From Sapientia aquatica (GTDB taxonomy: Bacteria > Pseudomonadota > Gammaproteobacteria > Burkholderiales > Burkholderiaceae_D), in the NCBI RefSeq assembly GCF_004358105.1, contig NZ_SMYL01000004.1, forward strand, positions 248,001 to 312,000: a stretch of DNA of 64,000 nucleotides. Direction: 5' to 3'. The notes beneath the pieces are model-generated. The model was given only the letters and a program-made list of their open reading frames with translations, searched no databases and was not told where the DNA came from. Positions within the stretch are counted from its first letter, which is position 1; every line of letters begins with the position of its first letter. Below, piece by piece: positions 1 through 8,721 of the stretch. The translations under genes were made by a program, and so were the position numbers.

Positions 1-243
1 GCGTGCTGAGACCACCAACACCGGCGTGTCGTTACCGGATAGCCGCAAGCTACGCAGCACTTCAATTCCGTCCACCTTTGGCAAACCCAGATCGAGCAGC
101 ACGGCGTCGTAATGTTGTGTTTTGGCGGATAGCAGGGCGCTGTTGCCGTCTTTGACCCAATCCACGGCGTAATGCAATTTATTGAGGGAATACTGCAGCG
201 CCTCGCCTATCATGGCATCGTCTTCGACCAATAATATCTTCAT
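1..243 (-). CDS. OmpR/QseB-type response regulator, N-terminal part (runs off the left edge)
   Basis: Only the first 81 codons lie in the window, starting at the ATG whose complement is 241-243. They encode a receiver domain: MKILLVEDD supplies the acidic pocket (D8, D9) and DLGLPKVDG carries the phospho-acceptor Asp51. The wording is typical of the OmpR/PhoB class, closest to QseB/PmrA-like regulators, but the DNA-binding domain is outside the window, so the class is inferred. The gene starts 3 bases after the phosphatase stop, so it is probably the third gene of an operon that begins with the YncE-like gene. A CTTAG-N6-CTTAG repeat of the kind this class binds lies at the head of that operon, which suggests autoregulation. 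A partner kinase would be expected to the left. Confidence 0.9.
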   Translation of the reverse strand, partial: MKILLVEDDAMIGEALQYSLNKLHYAVDWVKDGNSALLSAKTQHYDAVLLDLGLPKVDGIEVLRSLRLSGNDTPVLVVSAR

Positions 244-246
244 GGC

Positions 247-1536
247 TTACTGAGCACAGTCGTTAGGAAGGCTAGATTTTATCTGGGATACGAACGAATC
301 TAACTCGCACGATGAAGAATTTTTGCACAACGCAGGATTTAGCTCGACACTATGCAACGGCTGGTCCAAGAGTTGTCGAACTTGCTCCAATCCCTGATAA
401 AACACCCGCATTTTTACAACTACCTGACCCGTTTTCGCATTGCGCCAACGTTCAAACGCCAACGTAGTGCCGGGCGCGGTGCTGTCTGGTTGATCGGGCA
501 ATTGCCAGGCTAAGCCGAATACTCCCGCCAAGTTCGACAAATTAGTGTCGTGTCCCGCTAAGAGAATCAAGTTTTGCTGCGCGGTGATTGCGGGCGTGGT
601 TGAGCTAACACTTTGCTCGCTGAGTGCGGCTAAGATAAATTGCACCAAACGAAAAGCGCGACGCTGCGCGATATAGGGCGTGCGGCGGGTTAAATTGGAG
701 GTGTGTTCGTGGATGCTGAGTAACTGACCAATATCAGCGGCATTGGCGCGACCAAAGGCCACTTGCTCCATCGGCAAAGCGTTTTCATATTCCAGCAAAA
801 ACGCTTCGGTTACGGTAGCAGCGGTGGATAAGGGGCCAGAAATTTTAACTTCGCGCTCAGTCGCGACGAGCTTATTGGGATTAGCGAAACAGGTTCCTGC
901 GCCGCCTTGGCAGGCTTGTGGCGCCAAGATCGTTTGCAATTTAGCTAAGTCGGCGCTGAGTTCTGGCGCATCTACCGCACCTTGAGCTAGCACTGCTTTT
1001 TTCGCGTCATCGGGATTTAATTTGCACACTTGCGCGCCCAAGCTATCGATCATTGGGTCGATTTCTTGCTCTGACCATCCAACGGAAATCGGCGCACCGA
1101 TTTTTGCACTACTCGTTTGATTTAGCGCCACAGCAAAAGTCTTGGCGGTTTCGCGCGTGCGTTGATCGGCACCATCGGCCCAGATTACTGTTTGATTAGC
1201 AATCGAACCTGCAACGGGCAGCAAACCAGCTTGGGCGTAATAGTGACGCAGTTGGCGGCCCAGTTGAGCAATAGCGAGCGCACCGTGCGGCGTCAACTCT
1301 GCTGGCGCAGCACCCCACGCTTGATCGTCGGGCCAAGCCTTGTCCGAATACGCGCCCATGGCTTGTGCTGATTTAGTTGGTGGGCGTACGCCATGACGGG
1401 CGAACAATACTACCCGTTCGATCGCAAATCCGCCTTGTTCCGATGAGGAAGTCATTGGCGCTTCGCTCGCCTCGGCACTACCGAGCAACAGCCCGAGCAA
1501 CAACGCGGCACAAGTTTTAGGCATGAACAGCATCAT
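247..1536 (-). CDS. Histidine-type acid phosphatase (AppA/Agp-like, phytase or sugar-phosphatase class)
   Basis: A 429-residue secreted protein of the two-domain histidine acid phosphatase family, which hydrolyses phosphomonoesters such as phytate or glucose-1-phosphate in the periplasm. RHGVRPP at residues 47-53 carries the catalytic His that becomes phosphorylated, and GHDTN at 328-332 provides the His-Asp proton donor pair. A hydrophobic signal peptide covers about residues 5-24. Several Met codons lie near the start; M1 is kept because GGCGAG lies just upstream. The cysteines at 171, 209 and 216 suit an exported, disulfide-bearing enzyme. It lies between a YncE-like propeller gene and a response regulator gene, downstream of a TonB receptor with a PHO-box-like site. 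That context favours organic-phosphate scavenging; the substrate cannot be read from sequence. Confidence 0.9.
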   Translation of the reverse strand: MMLFMPKTCAALLLGLLLGSAEASEAPMTSSSEQGGFAIERVVLFARHGVRPPTKSAQAMGAYSDKAWPDDQAWGAAPAELTPHGALAIAQLGRQLRHYYAQAGLLPVAGSIANQTVIWADGADQRTRETAKTFAVALNQTSSAKIGAPISVGWSEQEIDPMIDSLGAQVCKLNPDDAKKAVLAQGAVDAPELSADLAKLQTILAPQACQGGAGTCFANPNKLVATEREVKISGPLSTAATVTEAFLLEYENALPMEQVAFGRANAADIGQLLSIHEHTSNLTRRTPYIAQRRAFRLVQFILAALSEQSVSSTTPAITAQQNLILLAGHDTNLSNLAGVFGLAWQLPDQPDSTAPGTTLAFERWRNAKTGQVVVKMRVFYQGLEQVRQLLDQPLHSVELNPALCKNSSSCELDSFVSQIKSSLPNDCAQ

Positions 1537-1560
1537 TTTTCTCGCCGTGGAAATATAAAA

Positions 1561-1629
1561 TGTCCCACGTGGATTAAACCACTTCGCTCAAACCCAAACG
1601 AAGTCGTTCAATCCACGGGAACTAGGACA
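1561..1629. other. Long imperfect stem-loop between the YncE-like gene and the phosphatase gene
   Basis: An inverted repeat fills most of the 106-base gap. The left arm GGATTAAACCACTTCG matches the reverse complement of CGAAGTCGTTCAATCC with two mismatches. The stem continues outward through CCCACGTGG/CCACGGG and TGTCC/GGACA. There is no T tract on the minus strand, so it looks more like an intra-operon processing or stabilising hairpin than a simple terminator. Confidence 0.6.
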
Positions 1630-1642
1630 CCAACAACGACTT

Positions 1643-2647
1643 TTATTGTTTTTGTAAAACTAAAACGCGGAATGAATCAGCGATACCTTGACGCTTTTCT
1701 TTACCGACCGCTGGCTGAAAATCGGCCGTTGGCAAATACAGTGTGTGCGTTGCTGGATCAGCGGCAATCGTGCGTGCGCCAAGTTGGGTTGGAATCGTCG
1801 CAACCACGTCAAATTTGCCGTTGACTAAACCAACCACGGTCAAATTAGCATCCGCGCCGTTAGCACTGAATGCATAACCGTCCATGTACGCCACGCCGTC
1901 TGGGCCACTACCGATTTTGAGCTTAGCGATATTTTTACCCGCGGTGCTGGTAATCATCATCAAGTTGTTTTTGCACACCGAGAACAAGTTTTGCTGCTCA
2001 TCGATAGCCAAGCCAGTCGGCTCTTCGCAAGGCTTTAACGAATGCACAGCGCGCAGCTTATTGGTACTCAAATCGATGGAAGTCAGTTTGCCGGAGTCTT
2101 CCAAATTGAAGTACACATTGCCATCCGCGCCCAAGACTGAAAACTCTGGGTTACTAGGCAGGGCAACAGTAGCAACAACTTTCAATGTAGTTACATCAAT
2201 GATGCTGGCATTGTTGGAGTGGCCGTTAAATACCACGACTTTATGTGTGGCTTGCGAGTAGATCACCGCGTCTGGCTTGGAGCCGACTTTGATCGAGTCT
2301 TTGATTTTTAATGTCACCAAATCAAAAATGCCAACGCTATCGGTACCGCCTTGGGTGACAAAACCTAACCCGACATCTTTGGCGATCGCCACGCCGTGCG
2401 AACCGGCGGTATTAGCGATGGTGGCAGCGACTTTATTGGTGGTTGTATCCACTACTTCGGTCTGGTTGCCGTGAGTGACATACAAACGATGTGCTTCGCT
2501 ATCCACATACAGATAGTCCCACTTTGCTTCGCCACCAATTTTGATGGTATCGACCAATTTGTAATCTGGCGCAGCAGCAAAAACGGAGCCGCTTAAGGCC
2601 AACATTACAGCGGAGAGTGTTAAGCTGAGTTTAGTCATGTTATTCAT
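1643..2647 (-). CDS. YncE-like periplasmic beta-propeller (YVTN repeat) protein
   Basis: A 334-residue exported protein with a signal peptide ending near residue 25 (SVFAAA). The mature part is made of repeating blades of about 40 residues with the pattern of the YVTN/YncE family, for example HRLYVTHGNQTEVVDTTTNK and HKVVVFNGHSNNASIIDVTT. Members are predicted seven-bladed propellers of the periplasm; YncE binds DNA in vitro but the physiological role is unsettled. The start is supported by an AAAGGA ribosome site nine bases upstream. It heads a probable operon with the histidine phosphatase and a response regulator. A fused YncE-phosphoesterase occurs elsewhere in the window (18279-21119), so the pairing of this propeller with phosphatases is recurrent here. 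Confidence 0.85.
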   Translation of the reverse strand: MNNMTKLSLTLSAVMLALSGSVFAAAPDYKLVDTIKIGGEAKWDYLYVDSEAHRLYVTHGNQTEVVDTTTNKVAATIANTAGSHGVAIAKDVGLGFVTQGGTDSVGIFDLVTLKIKDSIKVGSKPDAVIYSQATHKVVVFNGHSNNASIIDVTTLKVVATVALPSNPEFSVLGADGNVYFNLEDSGKLTSIDLSTNKLRAVHSLKPCEEPTGLAIDEQQNLFSVCKNNLMMITSTAGKNIAKLKIGSGPDGVAYMDGYAFSANGADANLTVVGLVNGKFDVVATIPTQLGARTIAADPATHTLYLPTADFQPAVGKEKRQGIADSFRVLVLQKQ

Positions 2648-2739
2648 GATTCATTCCTTTAATTGAACTTCACTAGGAGCGGTTGCGGCATTCAACATGC
2701 GCCTTAGATCAACCTATGCCGCTATCTTAGTAAGCGAAA

Positions 2740-2755
2740 CTTAGGCCGTACTTAG
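2740..2755 (-). promoter_or_regulatory. CTTAG-N6-CTTAG direct repeat, candidate OmpR/PmrA-type operator
   Basis: CTTAG occurs at 2740-2744 and 2751-2755, exactly 11 bases apart, with further copies at 2726-2730 and 2703-2707. An 11-base spacing (one helical turn) is the pattern bound by PmrA/QseB/PhoB-class regulators, and it resembles the PmrA box CTTAA-N6-CTTAA. The site lies 93 bases before the YncE-like gene, whose operon ends in a regulator of this class. The same repeat precedes the RND operon at 29196-29211. Confidence 0.55.
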
Positions 2756-2778
2756 GCATTAGTCGTAAAAATTAGGAC

Positions 2779-2822
2779 GAAAAAATACCTAGACAAGGCA
2801 ATTGCGGCACTTATCTAGGTAT
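2779..2822 (-). terminator. Rho-independent terminator after the first TonB-dependent receptor gene
   Basis: ATACCTAGA (2785-2793) and TCTAGGTAT (2814-2822) form a perfect 9-bp stem. Read on the minus strand the stem is followed by a run of T (complement of 2779-2785). It lies 17 bases after the receptor stop codon, separating that gene from the YncE operon. Confidence 0.85.
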
Positions 2823-2838
2823 CGGTACTTACGTACTA

Positions 2839-5538
2839 TTAGAAGCTAAAGTTCACGCCAGCTTGAACAGTCGCACCATAATACTCACGCTGAATAACAC
2901 GGTTGCTGTAACCTTCGTAGAAAGTCAACGGTGTGTTGGTCAGATTTTTTACGTTGGCATAAACCGACCAGTTTGGATTGATCGCATACGAGCTACCCAA
3001 ATCCATGGTGAAGCGACCATCGTTGTACACGTCAGTATCTTTGCTGCCGCCCACTGCCCACAAATCATGCGATACATAGTAACCACCCAAACGCACATTG
3101 ATGCCGTCACGCTCGTAGAACAAGGTTACGTTGGCCGTGTTTTTCGAGGTGGATGGCAACAAGGCTGTTTCGCCCGGACGAATCTGGAAGCTTGATTTAA
3201 CGTAGGTGTAGTTGAATCCAGCACCTAAGCCACCCCAAGCACCTGGCAAGTAGTTGTTAAAGCGTTGTTCGTAGTTGAACTCCGCACCGCGTGCATACGA
3301 TTTATCCGTATTGGTGAATGTCTGTACGTGCACCGCGCCGACTAAACCTGCGAACAAACCATTGTTTGGATAGGTCGTGGTGGTTTGGTTGGTGATGATG
3401 TAGTTCGACAATTCTTTGTCAAACAAACCGAAGGAAATAATTCCGGCATTTGGCAAATAATGTTCGTACGACAAATCCAAGTTTTGTGAGGTGATCGGCT
3501 TCAGATTTGGGTTACCGGTAGATACTGTATTAGCACCAGTATCGACTTGCAACGATGGATTAACTTGTGGGAAGCCTGGACGTGCAATCGTGGACGAGAA
3601 CGCCGCACGCACTTGGGTATTATCGTCTTGCTTCAAACGGCCTTGTAACGATGGGAACCAGTTGGTGTAGGTTTTGCCGCCTTCGACTGGAGAGAACCCG
3701 ATATTGCCGCTTGCGTCGGTTACTGAAGCGATACCGTCGTAGGTTCCTGAAGTATGTTCTGCGCGCACACCGCCGACCATTTCTAAGTCGCCGCTTTCCC
3801 ATTGATACTGGCCATACACCGCGCTGACATCTTCTTTATCACGCGAATAAGCGAGCTGGGTATTTTTGTAGTTCGATGCAGATTGAACCATGTCTGCGCC
3901 ATACAAACCTTGTAATTGACCGATATTAATTTGCGGTAAATTTTGGTATTGGCCGTGATAGAAACTCACATTGTCGCCCGAGATTGCCGAAGTCAATGGC
4001 AAGCCCAAGAAGCTCGATGGTAACGAGTATTGTGGGTTGTCCAATGAGCGATTACGGTCACGAACCGACGCACCAACTTTCATCGATTCTTCTTCGCCGC
4101 CAAACCATTTGGTTGGGAATTTGAAATTCACGACCGCCGATTTTTCGTTATCGCGAATGGTTTCGGTCGAGTTGCGGAAGCTCACTAAATTGTAGTTAGC
4201 CGGATTCAAATACGCTGCATTGGTAACGCTAAACAAGGGCGTTCCACCAGCGCCACCTAGGTTGTAATTGATGGTTGGGTTAGCACTTGCTGCTGGTGTG
4301 AAATTGAAGTCGGAACTGTAGTCATACAATTTATCGAACGTGCCGCGGGTATAGCCTACGCGGTAGTCCAGCACGCTGCCGTTAAATTTATTTTTACCGC
4401 CAACCATGAAGACATCGTTACCGATTTTTTCTTTTTCGTCGCGCAATGTTTTATCAAAGCCGTTAGCGCTCAATCCATCGGTGAAGCTATTTCCGTTTTG
4501 GGTTGGATTGCCATCTGGCGTAACAGTCAAACGTTGACGGTGCACTGTCTCGGTGTAACCCGCATTAAAGCCACGCACGTAGTAGCTGTTATTGGCATCG
4601 GGCTGGTAACCAAGATCGAGTCCCAAACCGTGACGTTGACGGTGGTATTGATACCAACGCTGATCCCATCCACCCAAGGCTTGCGAAGGCGACACGAAAT
4701 TGCCCGAATCTAAAAACGCTGGTTCCACGTCATTGATACCGCGCTTGTCTTCGTAATACGCCGCTGTCGCAACAACCGAGAATGGGCGATCTTTGTATGC
4801 GCTGATTGTGGAATCAGTTGGGCCACCGCCACCGAAGCGACCACCAGCCGAAATCGTCAAATCCGTAATTGGTGTACCGCGCAATGGCTCGTAACCTGTT
4901 CCTACGTGACCTTCAACAAACGAGCGACCGTTGGTTGGCGCTGTTTTAGGTGTGATCTCAATCGTGCCGCCAATTGCTTCTGCATCTTGTTCGGGCAAGT
5001 TGGATTTGGTTACTGTCAACGCACCAACCAAACCGTTAGGAATTGCATCCATCGCGACAGCGCGGCCACCAACTTGTGGTGAAGCGTTGTTCGAAGCGGG
5101 CAAACGCATACCGGCAAAAGTTGTGCTGTTCAAATCGGAATCGATACCGCGAATATTGATGTAGCGACCTTCGCCGGTATCAGTTTCCAAGGAAATACCA
5201 GGAATACGGCGTAACGCTTCACCGGCGCTGACGTCTGGTAATTTCTTGATATCTTCGGCGGTCATCAAGTTAATTAAGTTAGCCGCTTCTTTTTGCGCGG
5301 CACGTGCCAACGCGTTGGAAGAACGTTGGGCTTGAATGACGACTTGTTCTACTGCTGATTCAGTTTCTGTTGCAGCAGGTGCGCCGGATGCTGCGGATGC
5401 AGGCGCGTCGGCTAACACTTCTGGTTTTTCGGATGCAACAACAGGTTCGCTAGCAAAAGCGGCGAACGGCAATGCCATAGAAAAAACTTGGGCAATCGAG
5501 AGCGCAATCATCGTCTGCGCGAAGCGTGGGGATTTCAT
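2839..5538 (-). CDS. TonB-dependent outer-membrane receptor (Xanthomonas/Caulobacter-type)
   Basis: An 899-residue receptor with an N-terminal signal peptide, a plug domain from about residue 80 (KLPDVSAGEALRRIPGISLE, INIRGIDSDLNSTTFAGMRL, ALTVTKSNLPEQDAEAIGGT) and a long 22-strand type barrel ending in the aromatic residue F899. The plug wording matches the bacterial TonB-Xanth-Caul subfamily, whose members take up carbohydrates and other large organic nutrients. AAAGGA nine bases before the ATG supports the start. A terminator follows the gene. The PHO-box-like site 143 bases upstream and the neighbouring acid phosphatase suggest uptake of a phosphorylated organic compound; the ligand is inferred, not shown. 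Confidence 0.93.
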   Translation of the reverse strand: MKSPRFAQTMIALSIAQVFSMALPFAAFASEPVVASEKPEVLADAPASAASGAPAATETESAVEQVVIQAQRSSNALARAAQKEAANLINLMTAEDIKKLPDVSAGEALRRIPGISLETDTGEGRYINIRGIDSDLNSTTFAGMRLPASNNASPQVGGRAVAMDAIPNGLVGALTVTKSNLPEQDAEAIGGTIEITPKTAPTNGRSFVEGHVGTGYEPLRGTPITDLTISAGGRFGGGGPTDSTISAYKDRPFSVVATAAYYEDKRGINDVEPAFLDSGNFVSPSQALGGWDQRWYQYHRQRHGLGLDLGYQPDANNSYYVRGFNAGYTETVHRQRLTVTPDGNPTQNGNSFTDGLSANGFDKTLRDEKEKIGNDVFMVGGKNKFNGSVLDYRVGYTRGTFDKLYDYSSDFNFTPAASANPTINYNLGGAGGTPLFSVTNAAYLNPANYNLVSFRNSTETIRDNEKSAVVNFKFPTKWFGGEEESMKVGASVRDRNRSLDNPQYSLPSSFLGLPLTSAISGDNVSFYHGQYQNLPQINIGQLQGLYGADMVQSASNYKNTQLAYSRDKEDVSAVYGQYQWESGDLEMVGGVRAEHTSGTYDGIASVTDASGNIGFSPVEGGKTYTNWFPSLQGRLKQDDNTQVRAAFSSTIARPGFPQVNPSLQVDTGANTVSTGNPNLKPITSQNLDLSYEHYLPNAGIISFGLFDKELSNYIITNQTTTTYPNNGLFAGLVGAVHVQTFTNTDKSYARGAEFNYEQRFNNYLPGAWGGLGAGFNYTYVKSSFQIRPGETALLPSTSKNTANVTLFYERDGINVRLGGYYVSHDLWAVGGSKDTDVYNDGRFTMDLGSSYAINPNWSVYANVKNLTNTPLTFYEGYSNRVIQREYYGATVQAGVNFSF

Positions 5539-5612
5539 TTAAGCGTCCTTTGATCGGATTAATTATTAATAGGGTTTCGGTCTAAATTAGCTTGCATTTG
5601 GTCGCGCCAATT

Positions 5613-5630
5613 TAGTTAAAAAATTAACTA
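5613..5630. promoter_or_regulatory. Palindrome TAGTTAA-N4-TTAACTA upstream of the receptor gene
   Basis: A perfect 7-bp inverted repeat with an AAAA centre lies 75 bases before the receptor start. Its position in the likely promoter region suggests a dimeric repressor or activator site. The regulator is unknown, and an AT-rich chance palindrome remains possible. Confidence 0.4.
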
Positions 5631-5680
5631 CATGCTTTAGCAAGGTCGTACAACAACAGGCGGTACTTTGACGTCCGTAT

Positions 5681-5698
5681 GTGACAGATTGATGTCAA
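5681..5698 (-). promoter_or_regulatory. PHO-box-like PhoB binding site
   Basis: On the minus strand the site reads TTGACAT-CAAT-CTGTCAC. The PhoB consensus is two CTGTCAT/C heptamers separated by four AT-rich bases. The second heptamer matches fully, the first at five of seven, and the spacing is exact (about 15 of 18 positions overall). It lies 143 bases before the TonB receptor ATG. The divergent MFS gene starts 263 bases away on the other side. The rest of 5539-5960 shows no gene. Confidence 0.6.
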
Positions 5699-5960
5699 AT
5701 CGGCGCATGATATGAAAAAGCGACAGTTTTAAAAATATAGTTGAGCGCTAAGTTTTGGCTAATTTTTGTGCGGTATTTACGCAGGCTCGAGGCCCCAAAT
5801 GCGGATTAATTTGTGCTGAGTTAGTTGGCCAAAAACGCGCCGCGCCAAACCGAAGTATCAGGATGTTGTATCCTAGGCGACTTTCAAACCGACGCGCTTA
5901 TTGCCAAGTTTGTACGCAATTTGTAGCCACTTTCCGCCGCCCATCAAGGCGCGCCTTCCA

Positions 5961-7319
5961 ATGTCTCAATCCGTCCGTCTCAGTACCACTCAACTCAGCA
6001 GCACGCAACGCAGTGCGCTCATTGCCGTTTTATTGGGCGTCATTCTTGCCACGCTCGATACTGCGATCGCTAACACGGCCTTGCCGACCATTGCCACCGA
6101 TCTGCATTCCAGCGAGGCACATTCAATCTGGATTATTAATGCCTACCAATTAGCAGTCGTTGCGACGATGTTGCCGTTTGCTGCGCTGGGCGATTTAGTT
6201 GGTCCGCGTAAGGTATTTATCGGCGGCATCGGGCTGTTTGTGGTTTCTTCCTTGGCTTGTGTTTTGTCCGACACGGTGCCATTACTGGCCGCGGCGCGCG
6301 CCATCCAAGGCATCGGCGCAGGTGCGATGATGAGTGTCAATATTGCGCTGATCGGCTTGATTTACCCGGCGCAACAATTAGGGCGCGGCGTTGGGATGAA
6401 CTCGTTAGTGGTGGCCTTAGGATTTGCTATCGGGCCATCGGTCGCCTCGTTGGTTTTATCGGTGGCGTCATGGCAATGGCTGTTTGGGATCAACGTGCCG
6501 CTCGGGATCATCGCGATTGCTTTTGCACTTCCGGCACTACCGCGCCGCGCACCGATTTTGCGGGAATTCAGCTATTTGACCGCATTACTGACCGCGCTCA
6601 CCTTCGCCGGATTGATTTTTACCTTGTCTAGCGTGACGCAATTTCAACCGATGTCGGTGGTGCTGCCGGCGCTAGCGCTGACCATCGTGAGCTTAATTAC
6701 CTTATTGCAGCGCGAAGCAGGCAAGAGCGCGCCGATGCTGCCGGTCGATTTATTTCGCCGTCCAATGTTCGCGCTATCGACCATCACCGCGATTGCGGCG
6801 TTTGCTACGCAAGGTTTGGCGTTTGTGTCATTACCTTTTTTCTTTGAAAAAGTCTTGCACTGGAATCCGATAAACACCGGCTTCATGATTACCGCTTGGC
6901 CGGCCTTGGTTGCTGTGTCTGCGCCGATTTCTGGCCGCTTGTCGGACAAATATCCGCCTGGTTTGTTGGGCGGAATTGGTTTGGCGATTCTTTGTATCGG
7001 CATGGGATTATTGGCCTTCTTTCCTGCCGCACCGAGTAATCTGGCGATCATTATTTATCTAGGTTTATGCGGAATTGGTTTTGGTATGTTTCAAGCACCG
7101 AATCTAAAAGCCTTAATGTCGAGCGCTCCACCGGATCGTGCGGGCGGCGCCAGCGGTGTGATTGGCGTCGCGCGTTTATTGGGACAAACCAGCGGTGCGG
7201 CATTGGTGGCGCTATGTTTTCATCTGACTGGAATGCAAGGTGCGGTGCTTGCGCTGGAACTAGGCGCGGTGTCAGCGGGCATTGCGTCGATTGCTAGTTT
7301 CTCGCGGCTTTGGGTTTAG
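5961..7319 (+). CDS. MFS drug exporter, DHA2 (EmrB/QacA-like) family
   Basis: A 452-residue integral membrane protein from the ATG at 5961, chosen because residues from an earlier in-frame ATG at 5901 are hydrophilic and unlike the family start. LATLDTAIANTALPTIATDL near residues 29-48 is the DHA2 motif at TM1. An RAIQGIGAGAMMSVNIALI segment is the antiporter motif C-like region. About twelve to fourteen hydrophobic helices are visible. It probably acts as a proton-coupled exporter of toxic compounds at the inner membrane; substrates cannot be predicted. The gene for an outer-membrane protein follows 93 bases downstream on the same strand. Confidence 0.85.
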   Translation: MSQSVRLSTTQLSSTQRSALIAVLLGVILATLDTAIANTALPTIATDLHSSEAHSIWIINAYQLAVVATMLPFAALGDLVGPRKVFIGGIGLFVVSSLACVLSDTVPLLAAARAIQGIGAGAMMSVNIALIGLIYPAQQLGRGVGMNSLVVALGFAIGPSVASLVLSVASWQWLFGINVPLGIIAIAFALPALPRRAPILREFSYLTALLTALTFAGLIFTLSSVTQFQPMSVVLPALALTIVSLITLLQREAGKSAPMLPVDLFRRPMFALSTITAIAAFATQGLAFVSLPFFFEKVLHWNPINTGFMITAWPALVAVSAPISGRLSDKYPPGLLGGIGLAILCIGMGLLAFFPAAPSNLAIIIYLGLCGIGFGMFQAPNLKALMSSAPPDRAGGASGVIGVARLLGQTSGAALVALCFHLTGMQGAVLALELGAVSAGIASIASFSRLWV

Positions 7320-7412
7320 TACGGGCAATTACTCCAACGCGCTTTGTTCCATCTCAGTATTTTTTGCCAAAGCTTACGTACAATTGCGCTTCACACTCAT
7401 CGTTACGTTTCT

Positions 7413-8708
7413 ATGACTACCTTGCGAATTAGCGCCCTAGTTTTATTCCTATACGCAGCCCAAGTCCTTGCCGACCCTGCGCCAGAAATTCCGCCATCGA
7501 ATTCAGCAATGGACAGCGACACGGCGATGAATAGCCACATGATGTCGGGCATGTATGGCAACCATCCTATGTCGCGTGAAGCATCGGGCACCAGTTGGCA
7601 ACCAGATTCATCGGTGCAGGAAGGCATCCACAATATGGATGGCGATTGGATGACAATGGTGCACGGCTTCGCCAATGCAATTTACGACAACCAAGGCGGG
7701 CCGCGCGGACAGGCTAAATCGTTTAGCAACAGCATGTTGATGGTGATGGCGCAGCGCGATGTTGAAGGCGGCACGATTGGACTACGCAGCATGGTGTCGC
7801 TCGATCCCTTAATGGGTAAAAGCGGCTATCCAGAATTATTCCAAACCGGTGAGACTGCCGACGGCAAAACATATCTGATTGATCGCCAGCATCCACACAA
7901 TCTGTTTATGGAATTGGCAGCCACCTATTCCACCCCGATATCAAGCAGTAGTTCGATATTTATTTATGCGGGATTGCCGGGCGAGCCAGCATTGGGGCCA
8001 GCAGCGTTTATGCATCGTTTTTCGGGACAAGATAATGTGGAAGCACCGATTACTCATCATTGGTTAGATTCCACGCATGTGACCAACGGCGTGGTAACGG
8101 TAGGCTATGTGGTTAAAAATTGGAAGTTAGAAAGCTCGGTGTTTCATGGGCGCGAACCAGATCAGTACCGCTATCAAATTGAACCCGGCAAACTGGATTC
8201 CAACTCCGTGCGCCTGAGCTACAATCCGACGCCCAATTGGTCTATGCAAGTCAGCTACGGCCACATCACCAGTCCCGAAGCGCTCGAACCAGACGTCAAC
8301 GTCAATCGCACCACCGCATCAGTGACGAGCAATATTCCCGGCGACGACACTAACTGGCAAACCACCTTGGCGTGGGGTCGCAATGCGCCCAGCGCGGGAC
8401 TCAGTTCCAATGCATATTTAATCGAATCGGCGCTTAGCCTAGGTCACACGCATACTTTTTTTGGACGCGGCGAACTCGTTGATAAAGACGAATTGTTTGC
8501 TAACACACCGACATCGCCCTTAGCGGGAGAAAATTTCAGAGTGGGTAAAGTTAGCGCAGGTTATATCTACGATTTCCCATCCGATTTCAATTACAAAATC
8601 GGCGTTGGCGGCTTACTCAGCCGTTATTCCATACCGACCGAATTAACGCCGACTTACGGTGCTAATCCAAGCTCGATGATGCTGTTTGTGCGGGTGAAAA
8701 TTCAATAA
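7413..8708 (+). CDS. Putative outer-membrane beta-barrel protein, Met/His-rich N-terminus, metal-locus family
   Basis: 431 residues from the ATG at 7413, which begins a good signal peptide (cleavage near AQVLA-DPA). The mature N-terminus is rich in Met and His (SHMMSGMYGNHPMSREASGT), followed by a conserved QHPHNLFMEL at about 159-168 and amphipathic strands to the end. I recognise the pattern from uncharacterised proteins that often sit in copper or other heavy-metal clusters; that association comes from memory, not from this window. No metal gene is adjacent: the neighbours are an MFS exporter and a PhzF-like enzyme. A role in binding metal at the outer membrane is inference. The gene ends 13 bases from the convergent PhzF gene. 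Confidence 0.7.
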   Translation: MTTLRISALVLFLYAAQVLADPAPEIPPSNSAMDSDTAMNSHMMSGMYGNHPMSREASGTSWQPDSSVQEGIHNMDGDWMTMVHGFANAIYDNQGGPRGQAKSFSNSMLMVMAQRDVEGGTIGLRSMVSLDPLMGKSGYPELFQTGETADGKTYLIDRQHPHNLFMELAATYSTPISSSSSIFIYAGLPGEPALGPAAFMHRFSGQDNVEAPITHHWLDSTHVTNGVVTVGYVVKNWKLESSVFHGREPDQYRYQIEPGKLDSNSVRLSYNPTPNWSMQVSYGHITSPEALEPDVNVNRTTASVTSNIPGDDTNWQTTLAWGRNAPSAGLSSNAYLIESALSLGHTHTFFGRGELVDKDELFANTPTSPLAGENFRVGKVSAGYIYDFPSDFNYKIGVGGLLSRYSIPTELTPTYGANPSSMMLFVRVKIQ

Positions 8709-8721
8709 CCACAACCCAACA

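Noticed and set aside
4931-5164. Several open frames antisense to the first TonB receptor gene and other large genes
   Set aside because: They follow from the codon bias of the real gene on the other strand and have no ribosome sites or recognisable domains.
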